Shown: positions 32,601 to 42,898 of the stretch, piece after piece
How the letters are laid out: the number at the start of each line of letters is the position of its first letter
Position numbering within the stretch: position 1 is the stretch's first letter
Source: Platycnemis pennipes
Lineage: Eukaryota; Arthropoda; Insecta; Odonata; Platycnemididae
Length of the DNA stretch: 64,000 nucleotides
Assembly: GCA_933228895.1 (NCBI GenBank)
Contig: OW121846.1
Coordinates: forward strand, 6,665,915-6,729,914
Direction: 5' to 3'
Notes under the pieces: model-generated
Told to the model about the DNA's origin: nothing
Database searches by the model: none
What the model saw: the letters and a program-made list of their open reading frames with translations, nothing else
Translations under genes and position numbers: made by a program

Positions 32601-34944
32601 GATCCCGGCTCAAGATACTTTTTCTTATCAAGTATGTTTCGAAGTCTCAGTGAATTCAAAGCGAAGGCTTTTGTCGAATATTTCTCGAATCTTTGACCCT
32701 ATTGGTGGGTTGTCTCCTATTGTCTTTTGGGCAAAATGTTTGATGCAGTCAGTGTGGACTTTAAAATTAGGTTGGGACGAACCCCTTCCGGACGTTATTC
32801 ATTCTCAGTGGAGTGAATTTGTTTCTCAGAGCTCGTACTTATCCCAAATTCATTTGCCACGAAGAATTAACTTCACTGATTCAAAGGTTCAACTATTAGG
32901 GTTTTGTGATGCATCAGAGCGTGGCTTTGGTGCTATCTTATACGTCAGAACTGTGGCATGTTCCGGGGAAATTAAGGTTTCTTTCTTAACTGCAAAATCG
33001 AGAGTTGCACCTTTGAAAACTATTTCTTTACCAAAACTAGAATTACTGGGAGCTTCATTGCTCGCAAAACTCATGAATAGAGTATGCGACGTATTTAAAA
33101 ATCGTGTTCATTTTGAGGAAATGTTTGCGTGGTCTGATTCACAGATTGTATTATCCTGGCTAAGGCTCCCGCCGCACCGGCTAAAAACTTGTGTTGCGAA
33201 TAGAGTTAATAAGATCAATCAACTTTTGCCTAATTGCTCTTGGCGTCATATAGAGTCCGGTCAGAATCCAGCGGATTGTATCTCACGTGGTCTGTTGCCA
33301 ATGCAACTTCTGGAGGCAAATTTATATTGGGAAGGGCCGCAATTCTGCAGATTTGACACTGGGTTTTGGACTCCTGAGGTTGAATGTGAATTGCAACTTT
33401 CATTCCTCCCAGAGATTAAGCAGCAAGGTTTAACTTGCAGCGCTATTTGTGAGCAGAGTGATCCTCTTGAATGGATAAAACGATATTCCTCATTTATAAA
33501 AGTTGTGAAAGTAATGTCTTATGTTTTGAGGTTTGTAAAGGCTTTCAAGGGAGTACGTTTTCCTCCTAATTCCCCTCCATCCAGCACAGAATGGCAGGAG
33601 AGTCTGTTGAAATTGGTAAAATTAATTCAAAATTTTCATTTTCAAGGGATTTTAGTGTCCTTACGAAAGGGAAAGAGCTTATCAGGCTCGATAAGAAGCC
33701 TTCGTCCAATTTTGGACTCTCAAGGCTTAATTCGTGTGGGGGGTCGCCTTCGTCATTCATTACTTCCAGCCGCAGCGCGTGAACCTCTATTGCTTCCTTC
33801 TGATAATCATTTTTCTATTTTGGTAGTTCGTCATTACCATTTAGTGTCATTACATGGCGGTCCAAGGGCCGTGGAAGCAATTATCTCCAGACAATTTTGG
33901 ATTCCATCGCTGCGAAAAATCATCCGGTCACAAATAGCTAAATGCGTTACTTGCCTCCGGTATAAAGGGGCCACTCAACACCCTTTAATGGCTGATTTGC
34001 CTGCTGCACGCGTTGTCCCTCAGCGGGCATTTTCATCTGTGGCAGTTGACTACGCTGGACCATTTCTCTTTAAAATGAGTAATAGACGAAATGCAGCACA
34101 TTCAAAGGCGTATGTAGCCTTATTCATTTGTCTTAGTTGTAAGGCTCTCCATTTAGAGCTAGTCACAGCTCTATCAACTGACGCATTCGTCGCCGCATTA
34201 CAACGTTTTATTGCTCGTCGGGGAATCCCTTCAGTCATTTATTCAGACTGTGGCACAAACTTTGTGGGGGCTAATCGATTATTGTCAGAATTCTATAAAT
34301 TTATTCGGTCTAGTTCTCACAAGGAATCCTTGTTGTCTTTCCCCCCATTTTTTGGTATCGAGTGGAAATTCAACCCTCCTTCTGCTCCCCATTTTGGGGG
34401 ATTATGGGAAGCCGGCATAAAATCGGTAAAATATCATTTGCGTAGAGTTGTCGGGGGACATGCCCTTAGTTTTGAAGAATTTTCCACTTTATTATGTAAA
34501 ATCGAAGCAGTGTTAAATTCTCGTCCTCTGACTCCGCTCTCTTCCGATCCTTCGGAAATTAATTATTTGACTCCTGGACATTTTCTTGTCGGTCAGGCCT
34601 TGCTGGATTTACCCGGCAATCAATCCTCAGATCCCCTTCCTCTGCCAGTCCGTTGGCAATTGGTCGAACAGATGAGAAACCACTTTTGGAAGAGGTGGTC
34701 ACAAGAGTACTTACACACTCTTCAACAACGGACTAAATGGTCTCAGGCCTGCCCTAATCTAAAATGTGGGGATATCGTTTTAATTCGGGATGCTAATATC
34801 CCACCCTCTTCGTGGAGGATGGGCCGGGTAACCAAAACGTTTCCCGATTCGGAAGGAACCGTCCGAGTAGTCGAGTTGCGTACTCCATCTGGCCTCTTGA
34901 TAAGGCCTGTGGTGAAGCTAGTGCTTCTACCCATTGAAGAGTAG
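29647..34944 (+). CDS. BEL/Pao gag-pol polyprotein, intact
   Basis: 1765 residues, ATG 75 nt after the primer-binding site. Order of parts: Gag with the DUF1759-like block (RFSGAFSEWESFRDLF, about residues 150-240); three zinc knuckles with first Cys at 356, 389 and 409; an aspartic protease with DSG at 508-510; RT with the catalytic Asp of ADISKMY at 837 and YVDD at 913-916; RNase H starting near FCDAS (Asp 1088) with SDSQ and NPADCISRG; integrase with an HHCC finger (His 1398 and 1403, Cys 1433 and 1436) and the D-D-E triad Asp 1468, Asp 1534, Glu 1588; and a DUF5641-like C-terminus (CGDIVLIRD, WRMGRV). All catalytic residues I checked are present and no stop interrupts the frame. A single ORF is normal for BEL/Pao. 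There is no envelope gene. Confidence 0.97.
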   Translation: MPDGEEVVRKGVATREQFDSRLKLLRFQREQFEASISVAYGLAEELDLSSDPLSASPKFSMFRTRCLHLKGVYENFLEAQRKIYEHCLRSNLTESYEPDRLLGVTLDERYYFILSVYERSAISAIQNPSGPSDSSTEMTTISKCRLPTIHVPRFSGAFSEWESFRDLFRSVVHDRADLAPIEKFSYLKSALSGDSLAIISSVPFGDTHYDSAWKELCDHFDNPRVLGFNYLDKLLHFNSSSSGALQSLQNFSNVFSEMYSALLTLNIPNLGEFILFRLAARSLDPDVLTHFEETVADETFPSVSQLLSFVKRRIKLLQTSRGIIERSSQARSSNLRSKTVMSTSVWIDPSNSNASCPSCDLSHLLADCPKYLNMNSEQRGNFVRSKKLCFNCLRSGHWAPKCRFSNLRCQTCKRYHHTTLHSVVEQRERNTRSNAPVAVASSQPSPSAHLSSSSPPDLSSSLRSAEAIPQTYSSCVECELSSTVVLGTAVVNFLDGDGKLQPLRIMLDSGSQISAISVDALTRLKLPMSAYHGALFGLSQTPLNRPVGSATCRLFPKHYFSSGLRTRAIVCHKLLGKLPGVPLPQLIRNHVDHLDLADPHFDQPSHIDFILGMDLYPKIMFAGQKSFLNGELIAVNSIFGWVICGSISALPVEEGSGTSSFSIVEDREYLENDLKRFWEVEELPSEIFHDPKDIQCEQHFLETFRRDDSGRFIVSLPFLSFPPKLGDSYSQAVSRLMNREHRLTRRKELHVKYCDFLKEYLLLGHMSESKSQGKYYIPHHAVYNYVNSKFRVVFDASARTSSGVSLNDELLTGPKLQGDIFDILLTFRIHNVAFIADISKMYRQILVAPEHRCYQHILWRDDATQALVDYELNTVTYGVSSAPFLAMRAVRQLVIDDGHKFPLAAQVLNTETYVDDIVTGASSISDALMLRQQLIDLLSLGGFPLSKWASNSTEFLAGFSPNEIEQTSKFDACESPSLKVLGLIWIPAQDTFSYQVCFEVSVNSKRRLLSNISRIFDPIGGLSPIVFWAKCLMQSVWTLKLGWDEPLPDVIHSQWSEFVSQSSYLSQIHLPRRINFTDSKVQLLGFCDASERGFGAILYVRTVACSGEIKVSFLTAKSRVAPLKTISLPKLELLGASLLAKLMNRVCDVFKNRVHFEEMFAWSDSQIVLSWLRLPPHRLKTCVANRVNKINQLLPNCSWRHIESGQNPADCISRGLLPMQLLEANLYWEGPQFCRFDTGFWTPEVECELQLSFLPEIKQQGLTCSAICEQSDPLEWIKRYSSFIKVVKVMSYVLRFVKAFKGVRFPPNSPPSSTEWQESLLKLVKLIQNFHFQGILVSLRKGKSLSGSIRSLRPILDSQGLIRVGGRLRHSLLPAAAREPLLLPSDNHFSILVVRHYHLVSLHGGPRAVEAIISRQFWIPSLRKIIRSQIAKCVTCLRYKGATQHPLMADLPAARVVPQRAFSSVAVDYAGPFLFKMSNRRNAAHSKAYVALFICLSCKALHLELVTALSTDAFVAALQRFIARRGIPSVIYSDCGTNFVGANRLLSEFYKFIRSSSHKESLLSFPPFFGIEWKFNPPSAPHFGGLWEAGIKSVKYHLRRVVGGHALSFEEFSTLLCKIEAVLNSRPLTPLSSDPSEINYLTPGHFLVGQALLDLPGNQSSDPLPLPVRWQLVEQMRNHFWKRWSQEYLHTLQQRTKWSQACPNLKCGDIVLIRDANIPPSSWRMGRVTKTFPDSEGTVRVVELRTPSGLLIRPVVKLVLLPIEE

Positions 34945-35042
34945 CAACTTCAATCCTTCCACCAACTCCTAGAAAGTATTTTTTTTTCCTTCAGTGCTTT
35001 GTTATTTTTATTTTCTCCGAGTGAATTATCGGGGTAATTCAC

Positions 35043-35053
35043 GGTGGGCGGGA
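35043..35053 (+). promoter_or_regulatory. Polypurine tract of the BEL/Pao element
   Basis: GGTGGGCGGGA lies directly against the 3' LTR, where plus-strand DNA synthesis is primed. Confidence 0.75.
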
Positions 35054-35458
35054 TGTTCGAGCCGGGTTCAGGCCACTCATTTCTTTTGTCTCTTCCGTTC
35101 CTTTTGAATTTCCCCCTTATTCCTTCCTAGTTTGTCGGCGCTCACTTGTCTTATGTAATAGTGTGTGGTAGCGTCGACAGGTGTCGTTTTGTTTCTTTTA
35201 AAATTTGAACCTCGAGCCGAGGTCAGACGAAGTAGATATTTGGTTGAGTGCAGTTGGAGACTAGTGCAACCCCGGGCCCGGGAGCGATGAATGTCGAAGA
35301 CGCTAAAGGTAAGTGAGCGCCTTCCTTCCTTTTCCTGCTTCCTCCCTTTCCTCGTCCACATCACGACTCCTTTATTTCTCTATCCGATTCACGCCAGACC
35401 CATTCCCTTTCTCCCTTTTATATTTTTTTTCGAGTGGAATAAGTCCCGTGATCGAACA
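35054..35458 (+). repeat. 3' LTR of the BEL/Pao element
   Basis: 405 bp, matching the 5' LTR except at four sites (35238, 35254, 35262, 35293). It is followed by ATCTG, the right copy of the target duplication. Confidence 0.97.
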
Positions 35459-36111
35459 ATCTGCATCCCTTTATGTTCCCTAAAATGCAATATGACTGAA
35501 CTAATGTTAAGGGTTGCCAGGGCTGCCAGTTGCAGGAAGCTCAAGAATTAGCTGCTTGTGGAAACTTCAGAAAGCGTACGCAGAACTTAGCACAGCATTA
35601 ATATTCCTCCGATTTCGCGAGATGTACGTCATCCACCCGTTGGATACCCTACACAGCGTGCGCAGTAACTAGTTCTCTTTTTCTTCATCTCGCTCTTAGA
35701 CCATTCAAGTACACATGGTCTAAGACCCTCTCGCTCACCCCTCTCGTCTACCCTGGCCATGGAAGCCACGTGTTCCGCTGTAGCGTTGCCAACTATGAAC
35801 TATGATTTCCATTCATTTGGCTAAAATTCTTAGTTTTTATTGCAAAGAATCATTCAAAAAAGCCTGACATCGTGTTTGAATCACAAATGACAGTTTATGA
35901 ACTTTACATTTAACTGCAATCGGTCAAGCACAACCGTATGGCTACCCGCGGTGAGCTTACTAAAAAAAGTGAGTCTCGTAGTCTCGGTTCTCGGGTCGCT
36001 CGCGATGGGTCGAATTATGCTCGCAGTCGAGGAAGGACCCTCATTAAGAGGGCTTGAAATCGGCAGTCCCCACTTGAGTATCTCTAACCAATTTAATTAA
36101 TAAACTTGAAT
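35459..36111. other. Intron sequence, no recognisable feature
   Basis: Starts with the ATCTG duplication. A repeated phrase (ACCATTCAAGTACACATGGT) near 35700 forms a short inverted repeat. No gene is seen. Confidence 0.4.
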
Positions 36112-36119
36112 AGGATGAG

Positions 36120-38034
36120 GTGGGTACAACTCCTATTCCAACCCCTGTGCATATCAATTCCCTCAGGATTTGTCATGTAAACTGCCAATCGCTACTGGGC
36201 CATTTGGATGAGTTTCGCCACCATTTCGCTCTCCATTATTATGATGTTTTATGTTTATCAGAAACCTGGCTGGAGCCAGAAATCCCGGATGAAATGGTCG
36301 AATTGCCTGATTATAATTTGATCAGAAATGACAGAATAGTTAAAGGAGGTGGGGGAGTAGGAGTTTACGTTCATCATATTACTAGAGAAATATTGTGTCT
36401 GCCTCCTCCTTCCAATATTCTGCCATGCCTGAATTCATTTTTGTCGATGTTTCGGGATACAGTGCTGAAAATCTCATGCTGTGTGTTATTTATCGTCCGC
36501 CCAAGTGTAAGTGTGGTTTATTTGCTGAATTCGAAAGTGTATTTTTAAGAGATTATCCAGTGTATAATAATGTTGTTACTATAGGTGATGTTCATGTTGA
36601 TATGTACTGCACCGATTACGATATTTCTATGGGTAATAACTTAATATATTGCCATCATATTGAATTAGTGCCACTAAATCCTACTCATCATACCGAAAGA
36701 AGCCATACACTCTTGATTTATGTGTTGTTGATGACCTAGATAAGGTTACTACTTATTCTCAATATCCTGTGCCGTTTGTATCGGCGCATGATATATATGT
36801 TACCTTCAAATGTCATGCATCACGTCGTCCCATTCTGTCCACTGTATCGCGTGATTTAGGAAGATTTGATGTCCATAGCTTTCAAAATGACCTCCTCTCA
36901 AAGGAATGGAGTGGTGTTTTTTTGCCTCTCGATCTATTGATCATAAATGTGATATATTTACTGCAAATGTTCTACAATGCTTAAACACGCAAGCACCGAA
37001 ACGCATTCGCGTGCTGAAAAGACCTCCGGCGCCGTGGTTGACTGAGGACCATCGGAAAACTATGAAAGAGAGAAATAAACTGAGAAGGGCTTTAGTTCGC
37101 TCACAGAATACTATCGTCCTTGAAAAACAGGAATCCTGCAGAAATAATATCAGGTCTCTTATCTTGGAATCGAAGCGTCAGCAATATTCCAATTTGTGCA
37201 TACAAGGGCTAAAGACGTTTGGCGTGAACTTCGGCGACTTGGTCTTTTACCAAACAGAAAATGTCGGAACATACAAATTTTCATTTGGCCAATTTAATGA
37301 TTACTTTGTAAATATTTCCTCATGCAACAGCCAAAACTCACTTTGTGATACCTCTTCCGTCGATCCTCTCAACCCGGTAACTGAGAACAGTTTTAATTTT
37401 AAGCATATTATACCAGATATGCTGTATCGATATCTTCGCTGCTCAAGGCCCAACTCAGTGGGTGTCGATGATACTTCTTCTGAAATTCTAATTAGAGCAG
37501 GTGACTTACTATATCCGGTGTTATTGGAAGTATTTGACTTTCCCTATCATCATCTACCTTTCCATCATTAGGAAAATCATGAATAATCATCCCTATAGGT
37601 AAAATCCAAAATCCTACCTCTCCCCTGTGATTACCGTCCAATTTCACTGCTGTGCACCGTCTCCATAATCCTCCAAAGAATAGTATATCACCAGGTCACT
37701 GTCTACCTCACAATGAACGATAAACTCGACAATTATCGATCAGATTTTCGGAAGAACTTTAGCACACAGTCCGCTCTCATCAAGGTCACAGATAACATAC
37801 GCTTGACTATTGATCGCTCAACGGTGACCGCCCTTGTTCTATTTGACTTCAGTGAGGCCTTTGACCGAGTACAACACGGGCACTTGCTCCGTAAAATGAA
37901 AAACCTCACTTTCTCCGCTTCGCCTCTGTACTGGTTTCTCTCATACCTAATTGGACGAAAACAAGCCGTGAAAGATTATCAAGGAAACCTATCCTTATGG
38001 CAAACAACAAAGCAAGGCGTCCCTAACCCAAACT
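36120..38034 (+). pseudogene. Decayed LINE of a second type (endonuclease and RT)
   Basis: A LINE unlike the alpha and beta types. Endonuclease: SLRICHVNCQSLLGHLDEF, YDVLCLSETWLEPEIP, GGGGVGVYVH, then VIYRPPKC in a shifted frame. Linker: APWLTEDHRKTMKERNKLRR. RT: RPNSVGVDDTSSEI, CDYRPISLL, FSTQSALIKVTDNI, LVLFDFSEAFDRVQHGHLLR, ending near QGVPNPN at 38034. The YxDD motif and everything after it are lost. Frameshifts and stops (for example near 36550, 36740 and 37570) disable it. By motif it belongs near the L2/CR1/Jockey superfamily. Confidence 0.85.
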
Positions 38035-38785
38035 AAACTCAAACTCTACTTACAATCGACCATTTTCTTAGCATGAAAAGAAAATAATTTTTACGCAATA
38101 AGTTAAGGGAATAAAAAAATTTTTACTCAATAATCTGAGAGGAAAGAGTCATGGTAGTCGTTATACATTCGCTGATGAAAAGAAGTTTTTCTCACATTGA
38201 AGTGTACACGTAAAAAGTTGAATTAGACGTTTTTATTTTTATAAATAATCTTCCAGAGAAGCTACAGGTGGGTCCGGAATAGCAACCAACCAACCCGTTA
38301 CCTTATGAATTTAGTGGCTTCTGTCCTCAAAAACAGGTCAGATCTCCGGGATTATCACTGCTATTACCTAGGTAATTTATATTGACCAAAAACGTAGTTT
38401 TAGATGCGCTTTTCTGCAGGACTACGAGTAAAAATGAGGCTAATAGTTTTCCCCTTTATATCGTATTGAAACTCAGATGGAGGAGAACGGGGAAGGGTGG
38501 GGCGGGCAACAGTGCGGTCGGGGGTCGCACGAGGGCCCAGGGCCCGTGGGGCCTAAAAGAGACGTAAAGGCGGGCGAATAATACACCCAACGGCTCACAA
38601 CATGATGTGTTCACTTGATGGCCGCAAGTTTTTTATTTTTGTTTATTTAGCATTTAGGCCCTTTAGGGCATTCCTTACACTTCAATCACGGAGAACAGGA
38701 AAAACTTCAAGTTTTAAACATGCCAACGAGCACTCTCCACATCCGAACACCAACGAATTCGAAAAAATGAAAAATAAGCAATGGC
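38035..38785. other. Intron sequence, no recognisable feature
   Basis: Includes a GC-rich patch at 38475-38560. No gene or repeat is recognised. Confidence 0.4.
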
Positions 38786-38835
38786 ATACTGCCACACACC
38801 CTCGCGGTGATTGGCAGCGTATCGCGTAAATGTAG
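38786..38835 (+). repeat. LINE 3'-end scrap
   Basis: Only the hairpin remains (CTGCCACACACCCTCGCGGTG, interrupted by small changes) plus TGTAGATG. It points in the plus direction, about 40 bp from a minus-oriented copy, so the two 3' ends face each other. Confidence 0.65.
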
Positions 38836-38872
38836 ATGAACCTTGATGTGCCTTATCAAAGATGATCTAGCA

Positions 38873-39162
38873 TACATCTACATCTACATCTACACGATAC
38901 CCTGCAAGCCACCGCGAGGGTGTGTGGCAGGGGGTGAAGATCACCAAGCATACACTACTAACATGCAAGCAAGCAACTAAAGGGTCTCATGCAACTAGAT
39001 TGTTAGTATCTATAGTATTTAAGGGATTAATACATGCATCATGCACTACAGAATACTCTAAAATATTTCCTCTACCTATCCCTTTCCTATGCTGTCTATT
39101 CTGTTCTCTTATAGTACGGGGGAAAAATGCAATTTTGAATCTATCTGTACGACAATCTATAA
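38873..39162 (-). mobile_element. 5'-truncated alpha LINE 3' end (copy P)
   Basis: About 290 bp of alpha LINE: three CATCTA units of tail, the hairpin, the 3' UTR and the last residues of the ORF. It is nearly the same as the equivalent part of copies B, C and G, so it is a young but heavily truncated insertion. Confidence 0.88.
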
Positions 39163-39204
39163 AGTAGTCTTAAGTATAGAAGTAGTCTATCGCATAGAAT
39201 CATA

Positions 39205-39785
39205 AGTTTGCGTTTTAATCCTCCTTCCTCGCCTCATTTTGGAGGACTCTAGGAAGACTATTTTCAATCTACAAAGAGTCAATTGAAGCGCATCGTAGGG
39301 TTCTCACATTTGAGGAGCTGACAACGCTATTCGCTCGCTCGGAGCAAAAGACCAGACTGCTCATATCAATGCCATCAGATCATGAAGATGTGGTGCCACT
39401 GGCAGCTGGTCATTTTCCAGCTCCTTTTTTGCACCGCCCGAACCAATTTAGTTGCCGAGAAAGCAAATGTATCGTCTCGCTCAAATCTAGCAAAGATAAT
39501 TGCAAAGAATTTCTGGAATCGATGGTCCAACGAGTATTTACAACAATTATAATCTCGTCTAAAAAGGCATGTTGACCAATCCAATCTGTCAGTTGGAGAT
39601 ATGGCGGTAGGGATAATCAAGGGAGAAAGAACCATGGTCCTGAAGTGGCCATTGGCAAGGGTTCATGAACTACATTGAGGAACAAATGGTCGAGTTCGAG
39701 TAGCTGCCGTTCTAGCTAATCAGTGTGTATTTAAACGCCCAGTTAATAAGTTAAGTAAATTAGAGCTAGACACGATATTTACTTA
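39205..39785 (+). pseudogene. BEL/Pao integrase C-terminal scrap
   Basis: Decayed 3' part of a BEL/Pao pol gene: SSPHFGGL and a damaged catalytic helix, then FWNRWSNEYLQQL, LKRHVDQSNLSVGDMAVGII and KWPLARVHELH. These parallel PHFGGLWEAG, FWKRWSQEYL, CGDIVLIRD and WRMGRV in the intact element. Later text reads CVFKRPVNKLSKLEL, the polyprotein end. Several frameshifts disable it. It is closer to the 53.6-59.3 kb remnant than to the intact element, judged by its wording. Confidence 0.75.
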
Positions 39786-40159
39786 AAATATGTAGTTAAG
39801 TTTGTATTTCATTGTTTTATTTTATTTTGGTGTTAGCAATTGAGTACTATTTAAACTTCTTTCGATGAGTTGACTCATGCATCAAACATTTGTGTTATAA
39901 AAAAAGTAGCCTTGGTTCCTTATTATTTAGGGTATTTATTTAATATACTATGTACTAGATGTAAGTTGTCTCATATTTACCTTCTCCGTGGGTTACACAC
40001 CCTTCAAAATGTCTCCGTGATAACCCCCACTGGAATGAAGTTTCGGTTACCTTCTCGTTCAAACCTATCTTGGTCTAAATATTATTATTTAGTTAGGTAT
40101 TTATAATTTTGCAAACATCTGCCTTTCCGTTGTTTGGGTGGTATCGTTCATATATTATA
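39786..40159. other. Intron sequence, no recognisable feature
   Basis: AT-rich sequence without a supportable feature. It may include the 3' LTR area of the preceding BEL/Pao scrap, but no second LTR is available for comparison. Confidence 0.4.
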
Positions 40160-40475
40160 TTTAGGCTGGTTTGACTTGCCGCTAATTTTAACTATTTTTT
40201 CCACCAGGGGTAGAGACACATTTTTCATTTATTTGTGTGTTCCGTTTATGAGGAGAACCACCGGAATCAGTTCACCTCGTGTCTCCGCTCCGTACGAAGA
40301 ACGTCGAAAACATTTACCAGTGACAACGGTGACAATTTCAAGCCGTTTGTGCAGCGAGGTTAGAACCACCTGAATTCAGCTCTGGCAAAACGTGAGCTTC
40401 ACACCATGGCGGATAGCGGCATTGTCCCATTAATATTGAAAAGTTACTGAAGTACGGTCCAAATATCTTGATCGA
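40160..40475 (+). repeat. Unclassified dispersed repeat, copy 2
   Basis: Second copy of the repeat at 24060-24385, same orientation, with many substitutions. It lies 150 bp from PKC-delta exon A, on its intron side. Confidence 0.7.
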
Positions 40476-40528
40476 ACAATCGTTATGAAAGGGGTACTAA
40501 GTATTTTACTACATTGACCCAAATTTCA

Positions 40529-41115
<587 letters not shown>

Positions 41116-41293
41116 AATAGATTTATTACATACTTTTACAAACCACAATATAATTGCAAACTCACGACCCAGATTTCAGCACTTAGCACCATCATCAGGT
41201 CAGTGGTCACCTGATGATGGTGCTTAGCGCCAAAATCTGGGTCGTGAGTTTGCATTTTTATTGTGGTTTGTAAAAGTTTGTAATAAATCTATT
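41116..41293. repeat. Long palindrome with hammerhead-like cores
   Basis: Two arms of about 85 bp form an inverted repeat around 41200-41209. Each arm contains CTGATGA, a short hairpin, an (A/G)AAA block and GGGTC before GTGAG, in the order of a type I hammerhead ribozyme. On the plus arm, stem II pairs TGGTGC (41218-41223) with GCGCCA (41227-41232), and TCAC before the core can pair with GTGA after GTC. Its GAAA is AAAA. On the minus arm GAAA is intact. Hammerheads of this kind are known from Penelope-like elements. Confidence 0.6.
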
Positions 41294-41606
41294 GTCATGA
41301 ATTTCCACACAGTTACGAGTGAAATTATTTCAGTTAAAGAATAATATGTTGCATATTAATTTGATAGCCGGAAAGGTAAAGAACATTTATACGCAGGTAC
41401 ATTCATGCTCTAAATATAAAATTAGGTCACTGTCATTCATTTTCGGAGGCAGTAAGTGCCTCCATAAGAACACAAGTAATTCAAAAGTCTTCTCTTCGTA
41501 CGAAAGGGACGTACAAGGCCATAATTAATTAAAATTAATTAAAGGCTCACTTATTACCTACAAGGCCATAATTATTTAAAAGGCCATTATTCACTTAAAA
41601 ATGAGA
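41294..41606. other. Intergenic sequence with short repeats
   Basis: Contains AAGGCCATAATTA-type words repeated at about 41513, 41564 and 41580. No gene is seen. Confidence 0.4.
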
Positions 41607-42790
41607 AGGGGAGAATGGCAAAAAACACTCTCGACAAAGTTAACTTACTGAATTCCTTCTTCTAAACAGTTTTTAACCCACCTTCCGGAGTACCTACGGA
41701 GAAGACCTGTCGTGTTACCTGACCTCTTTTAGCGGCTGAAGCAACCAATTGAAATTTCCCGTAATGGTATTGAAAAGTCACTTAAATTTATAATCCCCAT
41801 CGAATATCCTGGCCCTGATCGAATTCCCTCCCGTGTACATAGAGAGTTCGCTTCCGAAATTTCCCCCTACCTGGAAATAGTATTTAATAAATCCCTGACC
41901 AAATACGTCGTACCGATGGATTGCAAAGCAGCCATAGGAAAAGAGAAATAACATAGGAGAAGAGAAATAAAAAAAGTGGTGATAAGTAGCAGCCATCTAA
42001 ATACCCGCCTTACCCTTCACATCCATTTCATTTTAGGTCCTGGAACATATAATTGTCAGTTCAGTCATGGGACACCTAGATAACCAGAAGTTATTGTCCA
42101 ATGTTCAGCAAGGCTTCCGGAATGGCAGATCCTGTGAAACTAGGCTTGCCCTTCTTTACCACGATATTTAAGTTTCTGGCGAAAATAATATTCCAGTGGA
42201 TGCAATATTTCGCGACTTCAAGAAAGCTTTTGACAAGGTGTCTCATAGCAAATTAATTGTGAAATGAAAATCTTATGGGTTAGACAGTAATAATATATCA
42301 TGGATAAATGATTTTCTGCGTGACCGGGTGCAAAGGGTTGTTTTGGACGGTGTTACCTTCCCGAAAATTGAAGTCACTTCCCGTGTGCCACAAGTTAGTG
42401 TGATAGGTCCACGCTTGTTCCTTCTGTACATAAATTATATCAATATGGTGGTAAAAGGTAAGCTTCGTCTAATAGCCGATGACGCAGTAGTGTACAGAGA
42501 AATTCTATGTCCAAACGATTAAGAATATTTAAATGATGACCTAAAAGCTATTGAAAAATGGTGTGATACATTGCCGTTGGAAATAAATTTTTAAAAATTG
42601 TGTAGTAATGAATTTTTGGAAAAAGATTATCTTCCTCCTAGCACGTACAATATAAGTAATAATAAATTAGCAAACGTGGAATCCATCAAATATCTTGGAA
42701 TAAGACCGAAACATGATCTTTCCTGTGGTAAACGCATGCGAGAAATAATTGGTCAATCTAATCGCAGACTGGGATTCATCAAAAGAATAT
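41607..42790 (+). pseudogene. Decayed beta LINE (copy F), left part
   Basis: Plus-strand beta LINE with many stops. Recognisable pieces: LDKVNLLNSFF near 41630, a segment matching ISCKVLEHIIVSSVMGHL near 42040, DRVQRVVLDGVTFPKIEV near 42320, a damaged FADD site (LIADDAVVYREI) near 42470, and SNNKLANVESIKYLGIR to RRLGFIKRIL near 42790. It is interrupted there by alpha LINE copy G and continues at 44756. Confidence 0.85.
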
Positions 42791-42898
42791 TACATCTACA
42801 TCTACACGATACCCTACAAGCCACCGCGAGGGTGTGTGGCATGGGGTGAAGATCACTAAGCATGCACTACTAACATGCAAGCAAGCAACTAAAGGGTC

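Larger units (their letters stand above)
29147..35458 (+). mobile_element. Complete BEL/Pao LTR retrotransposon
   Basis: A full-length 6312-bp element: 405-bp LTRs at both ends that start TGTTCGA and end TCGAACA, an ATCTG duplication outside both LTRs (29142-29146 and 35459-35463), a primer-binding site, one long gag-pol ORF of 1765 codons and a purine-rich tract. The LTRs differ at four positions, about 1 percent, so the insertion is recent. There is no env-like ORF. It is the only intact long ORF in the window and lies in intron A-B of the PKC-delta gene, in the opposite orientation to it. By structure it could be autonomous. Confidence 0.97.
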
